64,000 bases of DNA from an uncultured Candidatus Melainabacteria bacterium. Its GTDB lineage: Bacteria; Cyanobacteriota; Vampirovibrionia; Gastranaerophilales; Gastranaerophilaceae. Made by a program: the position numbers and the translations under genes. Positions 32,744 to 42,271 of this stretch are shown in pieces (within the stretch, counting starts at the first letter, position 1; each line of letters begins with the position of its first letter). The notes under the pieces are model-generated. The model made no database searches. It was given only the letters and a program-made list of their open reading frames with translations, and had not been told where the DNA came from. The stretch covers positions 1 to 64,000 of the forward strand of contig CAKVIG010000010.1 in the NCBI GenBank assembly GCA_934754515.1, in the 5' to 3' direction.

Positions 32744-32773
32744 ACCTCGGATTTTGTATACAAAATCCGAGGT
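32744..32773. terminator. Bidirectional terminator after pnp
   Basis: Perfect 30-bp palindrome ACCTCGGATTTTGTA / TACAAAATCCGAGGT with A and T tracts on both sides. It ends pnp on the minus strand. Confidence 0.9.
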
Positions 32774-32785
32774 CTTTTGTATCTG

Positions 32786-32812
32786 TGTAGGTTGGGCTTT
32801 CAGCCCAACATT
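32786..32812. repeat. GTTGGGC palindrome, copy C3
   Basis: GTAGGTTGGGCTTTCAGCCC then AACA: hairpin GGTTGGGCT/AGCCCAAC between the pnp stop and its terminator. Confidence 0.8.
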
Positions 32813-32820
32813 ATCCACAA

Positions 32821-34962
32821 TTAAGCGTTTAATTTAGCTTTATCTTCTTCGGTTACACCCTTGATAGTAAGGTTGATTCTGCCCTTATCATCAATCTTGA
32901 TAACCTTAACAATAACTTCGTCGCCGATATTAACGTGTGGTTCGATTGTTTCAATTCTTTCTTGGCAGATTTGAGAAATGTGAACCATACCGTCTTTACC
33001 ACCGCCAAGTTCAACAAAAGCACCGATAGGAATGATTCTTACAACTTTACCTTTGATAACCATACCAACTTCAGGTTTGAATGTAAGATCTTTAATCATC
33101 TTCTTAGCAATTGCTGCACCTTCTTGGTCGTTAGAAGTAATTGTTACAACACCGCTGTCTTGAATATCAATTTCAGCACCTGATGCGTCAATAATTGCTC
33201 TGATTTGTTTACCACCAGGTCCGATAACTGTTCCGATATCTTCAGTAGGAATTGTCATTGTAGAAATGCTTGGTGCAAATGGTGAAAGTTGTTTTGCAGG
33301 TTCTGTAATAACTTTTCTCATTTCACCCAAGATATGCAATCTGCCTTCTTTTGCTTGAGCCAAAGCTCTTCTCAATGTATCGTTTGCAATACCTTTTGCC
33401 TTCATATCCATTTGAAGAGCTGTGATACCGTCATCGTTACCTGTAACTTTGAAGTCCATATCACCTAAGAAGTCTTCAATACCTTGAATATCAGTTAATA
33501 CAACAGGTTCTTTACCTTCTTCTGTAATCATACCCATTGCAACGCCGCCAATCATACATTTAACAGGAACACCGGCGTTCATTAAAGCCATTGAAGAACC
33601 GCAAGTTGAACCCATTGATGTAGAACCGTTTGATTCCAATACATCTGAAGTTACACGGATTGTATAACCGAATTCTTCTTGAGAAGGAAGTGCTGGAACG
33701 TTAGCTCTTTCTGCTAAGTTACCGTGACCAACTTCACGTCTGCCAGGACCTCTTAGAGGTTTAACTTCACCAACTGAGAATCCTGGGAAGATGTATTTGT
33801 GCATGTAAGTTTTTTCTGTTTCAGGATCAACGCCGTCTAATTCTTGTTTCATGCCAGGGCCTGCAAGTGTTGCAACTGACAAGATTTGAGTTTGACCTCT
33901 TGTAAATACGGCTGAACCGTGAGCGCGAGGAATAACACCAACTTCACACCAAATAGGTCTAACTTCGGTCGGTTTACGTCCGTCTGCTCTAACACCTTCA
34001 TCAAGAATCATTGCACGCATAATTTTCTTTTCAGCAGCTTTAAATTCTTCCGCAACAAAGTCAATGCCTGTTTCTTCAATGATTTTGTGGATGTAATGGT
34101 CTTCAGGAAGTGCTTCAACTCTTTCTTTAACAAGCTTTTTAGCTTCTTCCAATTTTTCTTGTCTGTACTTTCTGTCGAAATTGTGATATGCATCAAAAAT
34201 CATATCGTGAGCAACTTCGTTAATGATATTTTTAAGTTCTGTTGTATCGTAAGGGTTTACGAATTCTTCTTTAACAACGCCACAAGCTTTTGCAAATTCA
34301 ACTTGAGCTTCACATTGTTTTCTGATTTCACCTTGAGCAAATTCAACAGCTTCCATAATATCGTCTTCTGTAACGAATTTACAACCTGCTTCAACCATGA
34401 TTACAGAATCATGTGTACCTGCTACAACAATATCTAAATCTGATTTGTCAGCTTGTTGGTGAGTTGGGTTTGCAATAAGTTGACCATCAACTTTTGAAAC
34501 TCTTACAGCACCAATAGGGCCTTCAAATGGTGCGCCTGAAAGCATCAATGCGCAAGATGCACCTAACATAGCTAATGTATCAGGTTGGTTTTGTTGGTCA
34601 TAGCTGAATAATTGAGCTACGATTTGAATATCGTTTCTATATCCTTTTGGGAATAGAGGTCTGATTGGTCTATCAATTAAACGTGAAACAAGGATAGCTT
34701 TATCGCTTGCTTTACCTTCTGAACGGTTGTAACCGCCAGGGATACGTCCGATTGAAGACATTCTTTCTTCATAATCAATAAGAAGTGGGAAAAAGTCTAT
34801 CCCAACTCTAGGTTCTTTACTAACTACGCAGTGTACAAATAACATTGTGTCACCGCAACGAACAGTAACGCTTCCGTTAGTTGATTGAGCGTACTTACCT
34901 GTTTCAACAGTAACGGTTTTACCGCCGATTTCTAATTGAAAACTTTTTGTTTCAGGTACCAT
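32821..34962 (-). CDS. pnp: Polynucleotide phosphorylase
   Basis: 713 residues, full length. Two RNase PH-like domains (about 1-140 and 320-460, with FTRGQTQILSVATLAGPG), an alpha-helical linker, a KH domain (about 560-615, VIGPGGKQIRAIID) and a C-terminal S1 domain (about 625-695, GKVVRIIPIGAFVELGGGKD). It degrades RNA phosphorolytically from the 3' end and would be a natural player in turnover of the structured small RNAs just downstream. A good Shine-Dalgarno (GAAGGA) precedes the ATG. Confidence 0.97.
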   Translation of the reverse strand: MVPETKSFQLEIGGKTVTVETGKYAQSTNGSVTVRCGDTMLFVHCVVSKEPRVGIDFFPLLIDYEERMSSIGRIPGGYNRSEGKASDKAILVSRLIDRPIRPLFPKGYRNDIQIVAQLFSYDQQNQPDTLAMLGASCALMLSGAPFEGPIGAVRVSKVDGQLIANPTHQQADKSDLDIVVAGTHDSVIMVEAGCKFVTEDDIMEAVEFAQGEIRKQCEAQVEFAKACGVVKEEFVNPYDTTELKNIINEVAHDMIFDAYHNFDRKYRQEKLEEAKKLVKERVEALPEDHYIHKIIEETGIDFVAEEFKAAEKKIMRAMILDEGVRADGRKPTEVRPIWCEVGVIPRAHGSAVFTRGQTQILSVATLAGPGMKQELDGVDPETEKTYMHKYIFPGFSVGEVKPLRGPGRREVGHGNLAERANVPALPSQEEFGYTIRVTSDVLESNGSTSMGSTCGSSMALMNAGVPVKCMIGGVAMGMITEEGKEPVVLTDIQGIEDFLGDMDFKVTGNDDGITALQMDMKAKGIANDTLRRALAQAKEGRLHILGEMRKVITEPAKQLSPFAPSISTMTIPTEDIGTVIGPGGKQIRAIIDASGAEIDIQDSGVVTITSNDQEGAAIAKKMIKDLTFKPEVGMVIKGKVVRIIPIGAFVELGGGKDGMVHISQICQERIETIEPHVNIGDEVIVKVIKIDDKGRINLTIKGVTEEDKAKLNA

Positions 34963-35089
34963 TTTTCCTTCTTTCTCCGGCTACTCGAAAGCCGAATGCT
35001 TCCATTAAGTTCTACTAATTTTCTTTTAAAATTTTCCATGCTGATTATACAATAAACATGCGATTTTCGCAAAATAAATCGAGTAAAAC

Positions 35090-35131
35090 AAAAACGCGAA
35101 TAAGTTTTTTATCAAACTTATTCGCGTTTTT
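35090..35131. terminator. Strong 18-bp terminator
   Basis: AAAAACGCGAATAAGTTT and its exact complement around a 6-base loop, flanked by A and T runs. It ends the 35152 gene on the minus strand. Confidence 0.9.
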
Positions 35132-35151
35132 GTTATTTTTTCATTTAATAT

Positions 35152-35646
35152 TTAAACTTTTTCCTCAGAAATCGGTTGGATATCTAATTTTGCAAATGTT
35201 CTGGAAGCTTTTGCAAATTTGTAAGTTCCGGGAGGTGTTGTTACCGCAAGTGATGTTGCAAAACCGGCTGATAAACCAGCTACAACGCCTGTAACAGTCG
35301 CCAAAATCTGCTTAAGAGTAGAAGCTTTTCTAGTTAATGCAATTGGAATTGCTGCGCCGATAAATCCGCCGGCACCTACAATTGCACGAGAAATATTTCT
35401 TCTTTTCTTAATATCTGCTTCGGAAGAATTTTCTGTGACATATTTTTGTATTTTGGGAGCTGCATCCATAATATCACGATATGCAGATTCAAATTTATCT
35501 GTGTCAGTACCTGCAACACTCAAACGTCCGGCTTCTTTGCCATCAGAATCAATTACTCTGTAAATTGCTCTGCCATTTTCAGTCGAACCCATTCTTTGAA
35601 TATTGCCATAAGAATTTTGTTTAAAACCGGTAATTCCATTAACCAT
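35152..35646 (-). CDS. Lineage-specific membrane protein
   Basis: 164 residues, unknown function. A polar N-terminal half of about 85 residues is followed by two hydrophobic segments (about 89-105, IVGAGGFIGAAIPIAL, and 112-134, ILATVTGVVAGLSAGFATSL). A short basic tail follows. No cleavable signal. AAGG lies about 9 bases before the ATG. Gene of its own with a strong terminator. Likely an inner-membrane protein. Confidence 0.75.
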   Translation of the reverse strand: MVNGITGFKQNSYGNIQRMGSTENGRAIYRVIDSDGKEAGRLSVAGTDTDKFESAYRDIMDAAPKIQKYVTENSSEADIKKRRNISRAIVGAGGFIGAAIPIALTRKASTLKQILATVTGVVAGLSAGFATSLAVTTPPGTYKFAKASRTFAKLDIQPISEEKV

Positions 35647-35830
35647 AAAAATCTACCTTCACACTAATACTACTTATATCTATAAAGTAATCCAAACAAA
35701 ATTTTTTGCTAGTTTATAAAGAAATGTAAAGTAAAATTTTCCCAAAGGATATTCCTTAGAAAAATGTTATTACATACCATAACATAACTTCACAAAAGAT
35801 ATGTAGGTAATTGACAACAAAAATTTTTTG

Positions 35831-35979
35831 TATAATTATTTAAGTATGGCTAGACGAAATATTAAAACTCAAAATTGTTGTTGCAAGTTCTAACAGGACT
35901 TGTCTTTTGTGATGTAACAATTTTGTAGAAATAAATAGTTTGATGAGTCCTTGATTTTATGTAAATTAAGGGCTTTTTT
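35831..35979 (+). ncRNA. Structured leader RNA with terminator (possible attenuator)
   Basis: A TATAAT at 35831-35836 predicts RNA from about 35843. Outer stem CAAAATTGTT (35870-35879) with AACAATTTTG (35916-35925). Inside it lies CAAGTTCT-AAC-AGGACTTG (35884-35902). An intrinsic terminator follows at 35946-35979 (12 pairs incl. two G-U, then T6), ending 26 bases before the next start codon. AGGACT (35895-35900) is also complementary to AGTCCT in the terminator's left arm, so an antiterminator is possible. It matches no riboswitch class that I can name. It could instead be an independent small RNA. Confidence 0.55.
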
Positions 35980-36005
35980 CATGTGCGAATTTGAAAGGAT
36001 TAAAA

Positions 36006-37511
36006 ATGAAAGTTTATAACAATGCACCCCAAATACAATTTAGAACACCAAACTTCCGCGGACCGATAGATAATCCACTAACTCAAGGTTTAGCTGCATT
36101 AAGTACAAATCCTATGCTTAACGCCTCTTTAGTTGATGTTTTTGCAATGGGATTACCGAGAACGGTTGTTGAGTATAAAGAACGCAACAAATACGCAGGT
36201 TTTGAGATGGCGTTTAGAGAATTTACGGGAACATTTATAGCTTGTTTTTCAGCAGGCTTATTCGGTCAAATGATTAATAAAACTATGTCAAAACGTATTC
36301 AGCCTGAAATTAAGGTTAATGAAAATTCTTGGGTTTCAAATAATGCAATTGATGTTTTGAATGACATTAATAAATCAGGAAAAAATTATTCAAAAAATCT
36401 TTTCAACTCACTTTCGGGTTTAAATAAAAATGAAGAACAGGCATGGAATAAAATTAACTGGGACAAAATAGAATGGTACGATAAAAATGCTTGGAATAAT
36501 TTGAAATGGGATAACAAAGATTTTGAAGGGGTTCATAACAAAATCAAATCAGAAAAATCAATTATTGAAACTTTTGATAAATTAATTTATGATAAAAATC
36601 TTTCAAAAAACGACTCAAAGAATTTACAAAATATTCTGACGGAAAGAGTAATTAACGCAGTTGGTGCTGAAAGTAGTATTACCCTTAAAAGCGGCGAGAA
36701 ATCTATAACTTCAACTGTGCAGAATATTTTAAGGGATTCAATTGATATGGGAAAAAATGTTTTTTCTGCAAATGAATCAGAAAAAGCAATTGCAAAACTC
36801 AAAAAGTTAAACAAAGTTAAAACACTTGGCGCACTTACTCTATCTGTTGCCTTAGCTCTTACTAACCAAGCGATAAATCGTTATATCACACAAAAGCGCA
36901 CGGGAAGCAAAGAATTTGTCGGCAACATGGACTATGAAAGCCACATTGGAAATAACAGTCAGACAGATAAAAAGAAAAATCTTAATTTCAATAAGGCTTT
37001 AGCAAGTGCAGGTTTTGTAGCAATGCTTGCAAAAGTTATGAATATCAAAAACGTAAAAGATTTCTTTAAGAAACTTGAATTCACCGGACCAACTACAAGC
37101 GGAAACGCGATTAAAACAGTTTATGGAGCGTTGATTTTAGGAAGATTTTTCGCATCAAAAGATAATACGGAACTTAGAGAAACAGTAGTAAGAGATTATT
37201 TAGGTTTCTTGAACTGGCTTGTATTGGGCGGTTTTGTTGCAAAAGGTGTCGGTAATTTGCTGGATAAAGACAGAAAAGATTTGTTTAATACTTCAAAAGA
37301 AGGCAAAGGTGTTAAACATTGGCTAAATGATGTTTCATTAAAAACACATTCTGAAATTGCAGCGCAAGGCGGAAAAGATGTTAAAAAGAATTTGCGTAAA
37401 CTAAATATTGCTCATATTTCAGGTCTTGCATATTCAGCCTTAATGCTGGGAATATTACTACCAAAACTAAATATTTCTATGACAAAACATAAGCAAAAAA
37501 ATGTAGCATAA
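36006..37511 (+). CDS. Lineage-specific multi-pass membrane protein
   Basis: 501 residues from ATG 36006 (AAAGGA 7 bases upstream; an in-frame TTG 15 bases earlier is less likely). The N terminus (YNNAPQIQFRTPNFRGP) has the Asn/Phe/Gly pattern seen in other proteins here. Hydrophobic segments lie at about 75-95, 275-295, 325-342, 365-380, 395-415 and 465-485. A Trp/Asn/Lys-rich soluble stretch spans about 120-265. No known family recognised. A predicted structured leader precedes it. Function unknown. Confidence 0.75.
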   Translation: MKVYNNAPQIQFRTPNFRGPIDNPLTQGLAALSTNPMLNASLVDVFAMGLPRTVVEYKERNKYAGFEMAFREFTGTFIACFSAGLFGQMINKTMSKRIQPEIKVNENSWVSNNAIDVLNDINKSGKNYSKNLFNSLSGLNKNEEQAWNKINWDKIEWYDKNAWNNLKWDNKDFEGVHNKIKSEKSIIETFDKLIYDKNLSKNDSKNLQNILTERVINAVGAESSITLKSGEKSITSTVQNILRDSIDMGKNVFSANESEKAIAKLKKLNKVKTLGALTLSVALALTNQAINRYITQKRTGSKEFVGNMDYESHIGNNSQTDKKKNLNFNKALASAGFVAMLAKVMNIKNVKDFFKKLEFTGPTTSGNAIKTVYGALILGRFFASKDNTELRETVVRDYLGFLNWLVLGGFVAKGVGNLLDKDRKDLFNTSKEGKGVKHWLNDVSLKTHSEIAAQGGKDVKKNLRKLNIAHISGLAYSALMLGILLPKLNISMTKHKQKNVA

Positions 37512-37518
37512 AAGGATA

Positions 37519-38448
37519 TTAATTATTAATTAACAAATCAAATTCCTTTGAAAAATCTTTCTGCTTAAGCTCGATTAATGGCAAATTATATTCATCTGCA
37601 AGTTTTTTTACTTTGATATCATAATTTATCGCAAGTGCCTTTACGCCGGATTTAATTGCAACAACGTTAGCATGAAATCTCATTCCTATAAGAAATTCTA
37701 AGTCTGAAATTTTTTCAAAAACTTCGTTTACGGAAAGTCCTTTTATAACTTCAACATTTTCTAAACCTTTTTTGTACAAAATTCTTGCGAATTTTTCACA
37801 CACAGCTAAATCAATGCTATCTTGAAAAGATAAAACTTCAATTTTTTTATCAGAAAATCTTTTTACGATTTCATCCGCTAAAGCGTTCAAAAAGCTCTCA
37901 TTCAGCGTAGGATAATTTCTCAGCTGCACTCCGACTACACCTTTTTGGTTCTTTTTAGGTAAATCCAAATCAAAAATCGGGTCGGGTTTTAATTCCGCAT
38001 TAATTTTCCAACTTTTTAAAAGTTCTTGCGATTTTTTATCACGCACTGAAATTTTTGAAGCATGCTTTAATGCAATTTTTGTCAAAAATTGTCCAAACTT
38101 AGAATGAATCGGGCCTATTCCTTGTCTAAAAATTTCAACTTTTTTGCCAAAGAATAAAGCGCAATAAATTACGCCAAGATAATATAAAAGACTTTTAAAG
38201 CTTGTTACGTCCTGCAAAAGACTTCCGCCTCCTGACACTAAAACATCTGCATCTTTTATTGCATCAACAAATTTTAACATCGGTACAGAATTTACATTAT
38301 ATAATTGAGCGGTTTTTTCAGGATTAGAGGAAATTAGAGTGATTTTTTCAGCACCTTTTGATTTAAGTTTGTCAACCAAAACATGTGCGATTGCTTCGTC
38401 ACCGAAATTGTCAAAGCCGATATAGCCTGAAACAACGTATTTTGTCAT
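37519..38448 (-). CDS. csaB: Polysaccharide pyruvyl transferase (CsaB-like)
   Basis: 309 residues. Starts with KYVVSGYIGFDNFGDEAIAH, the CsaB pattern. VLVSGGGSLLQDVTS (about 69-83), IFRQGIGPIH (about 106-115) and the C-terminal LIGMRFHANVVAIKSGV (about 252-268) complete it. CsaB adds ketal-pyruvate from PEP to cell-wall polysaccharide, which in many bacteria anchors SLH-domain surface proteins. Its ATG overlaps the sugar kinase stop (TAATG), so it belongs to that operon, an unusual pairing with keto-deoxy-sugar genes. Confidence 0.9.
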   Translation of the reverse strand: MTKYVVSGYIGFDNFGDEAIAHVLVDKLKSKGAEKITLISSNPEKTAQLYNVNSVPMLKFVDAIKDADVLVSGGGSLLQDVTSFKSLLYYLGVIYCALFFGKKVEIFRQGIGPIHSKFGQFLTKIALKHASKISVRDKKSQELLKSWKINAELKPDPIFDLDLPKKNQKGVVGVQLRNYPTLNESFLNALADEIVKRFSDKKIEVLSFQDSIDLAVCEKFARILYKKGLENVEVIKGLSVNEVFEKISDLEFLIGMRFHANVVAIKSGVKALAINYDIKVKKLADEYNLPLIELKQKDFSKEFDLLINN

Positions 38449-39377
38449 TAAACATTCTCCAAAACATTTTTAAGGTAAGGGATTGATTGAATTGCGCCGA
38501 AATTCTGTGTCTGCAAGCCTGAAACAACCGCAGCAAATTTTGTGGCTTCCGCAGGCGCATAACCGTTTGTAATTGCGTACAAAAATCCGCCGTTAAACAC
38601 ATCGCCAGAAGCAGTTGTATCAATAGCTTTAGATGTATTATAAAATTCCGTAAAGCTGATATCGCCCTTGTAGCCTGTGTAATAGCCGTTATCAATATGG
38701 GATTTTACGACAACTATTTTAACGCCTTTATCCCAGAAATAGTTCATGACTTTGTCAATTGATTCAACGTCATAAAGTCTTTCGGCATCATTTTTAAGGC
38801 TCAAAAAAATGATATCAGTGTAGTCTACGATTTCTTCAAAATATTCTTTTGTATCGGTAGAATTCATAAAACAAGATGTGTAATTCGGATCATAAGCCGT
38901 CATTACATCATTTTCTTTTGCGAGTTTAAATGCGCTGTGCACAAGTTCTCTAGAGCTTGCGGAAAGTGATTGTACAACGCCTGTTGAATACACGAGTTTT
39001 AATTTTTTTATACAGTCTTCATTTAAATCATCAATAGATAATTTTGTTGCGGCGGTTTTTCTCTTGTAATATAAAAGTTCTTTTTTTTCTGGTGTACGAG
39101 AAACAATGTACATGCCGTTTTGTTCTTCGTTTGCCTTGATTAAAGAAGTGTCGATATTTTCTTTATTCAGGCTCGAAAGTATAAATTCGCTAAAACCGTC
39201 ATTACCGACTTTTGTTACGTAAGTAACTTTACCGCCCAATCTTGCGATTGCAACCGCAGTAGTTACGGTATCACCGCCAAAATACTTGTTAAGCGTTGAA
39301 GTATCGGCAAGCGTTCCGTTAGAGGAAAGCTCGATTAAGCATTCGCCAATTATTGCGATATCTACTTTTGGCTCCAT
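38448..39377 (-). CDS. kdgK: PfkB family sugar kinase, probable 2-keto-3-deoxygluconate kinase
   Basis: 309 residues. PfkB fold with an N-terminal GECLIELSSNGTL segment, the GGDTVTTAVAIARLGG substrate block (about 34-49) and the C-terminal catalytic signature DTTASGDVFNGGFLYA (about 254-269), whose Asp is the base. The neighbouring KDPG aldolase makes 2-keto-3-deoxygluconate the likely substrate, giving KDPG. Overlaps the aldolase gene by 16 bases. Specificity is inferred from context. Confidence 0.85.
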   Translation of the reverse strand: MEPKVDIAIIGECLIELSSNGTLADTSTLNKYFGGDTVTTAVAIARLGGKVTYVTKVGNDGFSEFILSSLNKENIDTSLIKANEEQNGMYIVSRTPEKKELLYYKRKTAATKLSIDDLNEDCIKKLKLVYSTGVVQSLSASSRELVHSAFKLAKENDVMTAYDPNYTSCFMNSTDTKEYFEEIVDYTDIIFLSLKNDAERLYDVESIDKVMNYFWDKGVKIVVVKSHIDNGYYTGYKGDISFTEFYNTSKAIDTTASGDVFNGGFLYAITNGYAPAEATKFAAVVSGLQTQNFGAIQSIPYLKNVLENV

Positions 39378-39991
39378 TTAGTATAATCCTTTATTTCAAG
39401 TAAAATTTCTTTTGTGCGGTTTGTGATTTCTTTTGGAGTAAATCCGTTGTAGAAGTCACGACCGATACCAACAGCTGTCGCACCTGCTTTAATGTAAGTT
39501 ACGGCGTCACCAAGTTTGATATTTCCCATAGGCATTAAGTTCAAAAATGGCATTTGTCTTAAAATATCTTCTATATACTGAACACCGCCCATTGCGTCTG
39601 TTGGGAATAATTTAATCAAAGGAATTCTTGATTTCCAAGCGTTGTATGCTTCGTTGGCAGTTGATGCGCCTGCGATAAACGGCACTTGTTTGTTTTTAGA
39701 AATTTTCACCATGTTCATTTGAAAAATCGGTGAAGAAAATAATTTTGCACCACATTCAAGCGCAGCATCTGCTTGCATAGAGGTAATAATTCCACCTGCG
39801 CAAACATTTGCGAATTTTGAAACTTCTTGAATTGCTTCATAGATTGAAGGGTTTTCAACATTGATTTCTAAAACTCTTATTCCACCTTCTACTAATGCTT
39901 TTGCTATTTCTATTGTTTGACTTGCTTCTTTGCACCTGATAATAGGATAAATTTTATCCTGACTAATCATTTGTATGTAATTTTCACTCAT
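39362..39991 (-). CDS. eda: 2-keto-3-deoxy-6-phosphogluconate aldolase
   Basis: 209 residues, normal length. IIR (R19), E42 in LEINVENP and the Schiff-base Lys in LIKLFPTDAMGG (K127) are all present. It splits KDPG into pyruvate and glyceraldehyde-3-phosphate. First gene of an operon with the sugar kinase and csaB. AGAGGA precedes the ATG, and TGCTATAAT, an extended -10, lies about 25-33 bases upstream. Pyruvate from this reaction is one step from PEP, the CsaB donor. Confidence 0.93.
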   Translation of the reverse strand: MSENYIQMISQDKIYPIIRCKEASQTIEIAKALVEGGIRVLEINVENPSIYEAIQEVSKFANVCAGGIITSMQADAALECGAKLFSSPIFQMNMVKISKNKQVPFIAGASTANEAYNAWKSRIPLIKLFPTDAMGGVQYIEDILRQMPFLNLMPMGNIKLGDAVTYIKAGATAVGIGRDFYNGFTPKEITNRTKEILLEIKDYTKWSQK

Positions 39992-40046
39992 TTATATATC
40001 CTCTTTGGCTATATTATAGCATAATAATTTGGAGTTTTCTTATAAA

Positions 40047-40153
40047 GTTAATGGTGCAAAAAATTGCACCCTACTTTTCCTTAATAAAATATGTTCATGA
40101 TAGAACATATATTTATTTAAAAATTGTAGGGTGCAATTTTTTGCACCATTAAC
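40047..40153. repeat. Inverted-repeat (MITE-like) element, copy 2
   Basis: 107 bp with the same 28-bp arms as 5963-6067. The interior is AT-rich with a shared GAAC.TAT motif. Between the eda promoter and the cyclase promoter. Confidence 0.88.
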
Positions 40154-40189
40154 ATAACAGCTTACAATTGTTAAAAACAACAGATTAAG

Positions 40190-40224
40190 TTGCACTTTGT
40201 CCAAAATTCCTCTATCATTAAATT
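40190..40224 (+). promoter_or_regulatory. Promoter placing the transcription start on the cyclase ATG
   Basis: TTGCAC (40190-40195), exactly 17 bases, TATCAT (40213-40218). Standard spacing puts +1 at 40225, the A of the start codon. There is no Shine-Dalgarno, so the mRNA is predicted to be leaderless. Confidence 0.7.
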
Positions 40225-42210
40225 ATGAATAAGATTAAATTTGCATTTTCAAGTATCATTGTTATACTTTTTTTAGTTTTTGTTTACATTATAACTTACA
40301 CTTTTGTTGAGCCGAAGGCCTATGATTTTATGACAAAGCACGTTTTAACCGAACGTTTGCCATTTGACACTCACAAGCAAACTTATGGTAGTGACGATGT
40401 TGTAGTTGTTGTTATTGATACAAAAAGTGCCGAACGTTACAGATGGCCGTGGAAGCGTGAATTGTTGTGCAAAATTTTTAATTATTTCAATGATTATACG
40501 AGTGCTAAAGCTATTGTCTATGATGCTAATATTTCAAGCTTGGACAAGGATAATCCGGAATCGGATAAGAAATTTTTTAACGACATAAATAAAATAGATA
40601 ATTTTGTGCTTGGTTTTATCCCTCAAGCAATGCCTTGGGAAAATCAAGAGCAGGGTGCGATTTATGACAAGGCTTTTGCGAAAAAATTTGCTCTGAATGC
40701 TACAAACAACAAAAAACTACATCAAAATTTGTATCAGAGCATTCTTCCTTATCCGACTCCATGTTTTAATGTGATAAAAAATGCAGGTTCTGTAACGGCG
40801 TTCCCGGGATTTATAAATGGACTTTCAAACTGGAATATCTTTGCGATGGATGAAGTTTTCAGAACTTATGAATACGTTTTTGAATATAAAGGACAGCTTT
40901 ATCCGTCTTTAGCGTTGAAAACTTTCTTGATGGCGTATGATAATCCTCAAATGGTTGTAGACGATAAAACTCTTGCATTTCCTGATTTAGAGTACAAAAT
41001 AAAATTGAAAACTACGTCTTACCAATCAATTGTGCCAATTAAATATTATAAATTATTTAACGGGTATTCACACCAAAAGTTTTCTGCAATTGATATAATG
41101 GATTCTTACGATAATATTAAATCAGGCAAAAAAACAATTGTCGACCCTGAAATTTTTAAAGACAAAATCGTTGTAATCGGAGCAAACGTAACCGCAGGCG
41201 CAGGTTTAAACGATAATAAAAATACACCGATGGTTGTTGCTCACCCGGGAGTTGATATTCAAGCAAGTGCAATGGATAATATTCTGCACAACGATTTTTT
41301 GAAAGTAACACCACACTTTGTAAATCTGTTTATAGTGCTTCTCGGAATGCTTGTGGTTTATGGAATTATCAGAGTTTATGATTTGTTTAAATCTATTTCT
41401 CTGACTTTTGCCTTGTTTGTCGGTTATTTAGCGTTTAGTGCAATATGTTTTTATTTCGGCATTGTGATTAATGTAATTACGCCTCTCGTAATGTTTGTGA
41501 TTATGATGATTATTGCATATATTCACAAATTTATTATTGAAAATCAGAGCAAAGAAAAAGTTAAATCCGCAATGGGAAAATACATGTCACAAGACGTTAT
41601 GAAACGAATTGTGATGAACATTGATAATTTGGGCTTGGGCGGAAAGAAGGCAACTGTAACTGTTTTGTTTTCTGATATCAGAGGTTTTACATCTCTCTCT
41701 GAAACAATGTCCGCAGAACAGGTTTCTGAAATTCTGAATGAATACTTTACTGAAATGGAACCGATTGTTGCAAAGCATAACGGAATTATTAATAAATTTA
41801 TTGGTGATGCAGTTATGGCAATTTTTGGCGAACCTATTCAAGATAAAAATCACGCTTTGAACGCTGTAAGATGCGGTTATGAAATGTTGGTAAAGGTTAA
41901 AGAACTTCAGCGTAAATGGGCGTCAGAAGGCAAACCTAGAATTGAAATAGGCGTTGGTATTAATACGGGCGAAGTTTTTGTAGGAAATATCGGTTCTGTG
42001 AATCGTATGGAATACACTGTTATCGGTGATACCGTGAACCTTGCAAGCCGTTTGGAAAGCTATAACAAGATTTATAAAACAAGTATGCTTATTGGCTCAA
42101 CTACCTATGAGGCTACAAAAAATTATATAGAAGTAATTAAGATTTCTGATGTAGAAATTCGAGGTAAGGCTCATAAAATGGATATTTATGAAGTCTTGAA
42201 AGTCGATTAA
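40225..42210 (+). CDS. CHASE2 domain adenylate/guanylate cyclase
   Basis: 661 residues. One N-terminal membrane helix (about 5-27), an extracytoplasmic CHASE2 sensor (about 40-370), three closely spaced membrane helices (about 372-440) and a class III cyclase domain (about 470-660). Cyclase motifs: FSDIRGFTSLSE with the metal Asp (about 484), NKFIGDAVMAIFGEP (about 520-534) with the purine-reading Lys and second metal Asp, and GDTVNLASRLE (about 610). This architecture is common in Cyanobacteria. cAMP is more likely than cGMP because of the Lys, but that is not certain. Probable signalling link to pilus genes that follow. Confidence 0.92.
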   Translation: MNKIKFAFSSIIVILFLVFVYIITYTFVEPKAYDFMTKHVLTERLPFDTHKQTYGSDDVVVVVIDTKSAERYRWPWKRELLCKIFNYFNDYTSAKAIVYDANISSLDKDNPESDKKFFNDINKIDNFVLGFIPQAMPWENQEQGAIYDKAFAKKFALNATNNKKLHQNLYQSILPYPTPCFNVIKNAGSVTAFPGFINGLSNWNIFAMDEVFRTYEYVFEYKGQLYPSLALKTFLMAYDNPQMVVDDKTLAFPDLEYKIKLKTTSYQSIVPIKYYKLFNGYSHQKFSAIDIMDSYDNIKSGKKTIVDPEIFKDKIVVIGANVTAGAGLNDNKNTPMVVAHPGVDIQASAMDNILHNDFLKVTPHFVNLFIVLLGMLVVYGIIRVYDLFKSISLTFALFVGYLAFSAICFYFGIVINVITPLVMFVIMMIIAYIHKFIIENQSKEKVKSAMGKYMSQDVMKRIVMNIDNLGLGGKKATVTVLFSDIRGFTSLSETMSAEQVSEILNEYFTEMEPIVAKHNGIINKFIGDAVMAIFGEPIQDKNHALNAVRCGYEMLVKVKELQRKWASEGKPRIEIGVGINTGEVFVGNIGSVNRMEYTVIGDTVNLASRLESYNKIYKTSMLIGSTTYEATKNYIEVIKISDVEIRGKAHKMDIYEVLKVD

Positions 42211-42271
42211 ATAATATATATTAATATATTACGCAAAATCCACGGTGTTAGACTATAAAAATAAGTGCAAA

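Noticed and set aside
33919..34437. 172-residue frame opposite pnp
   Set aside because: Shadow of the conserved pnp frame. Phe/Asn/Cys-rich.
35843..35979. 6S RNA or SRP RNA
   Set aside because: Too short and lacking the large open bubble of 6S or the conserved SRP tetraloop region. Kept as an unassigned leader or small RNA.
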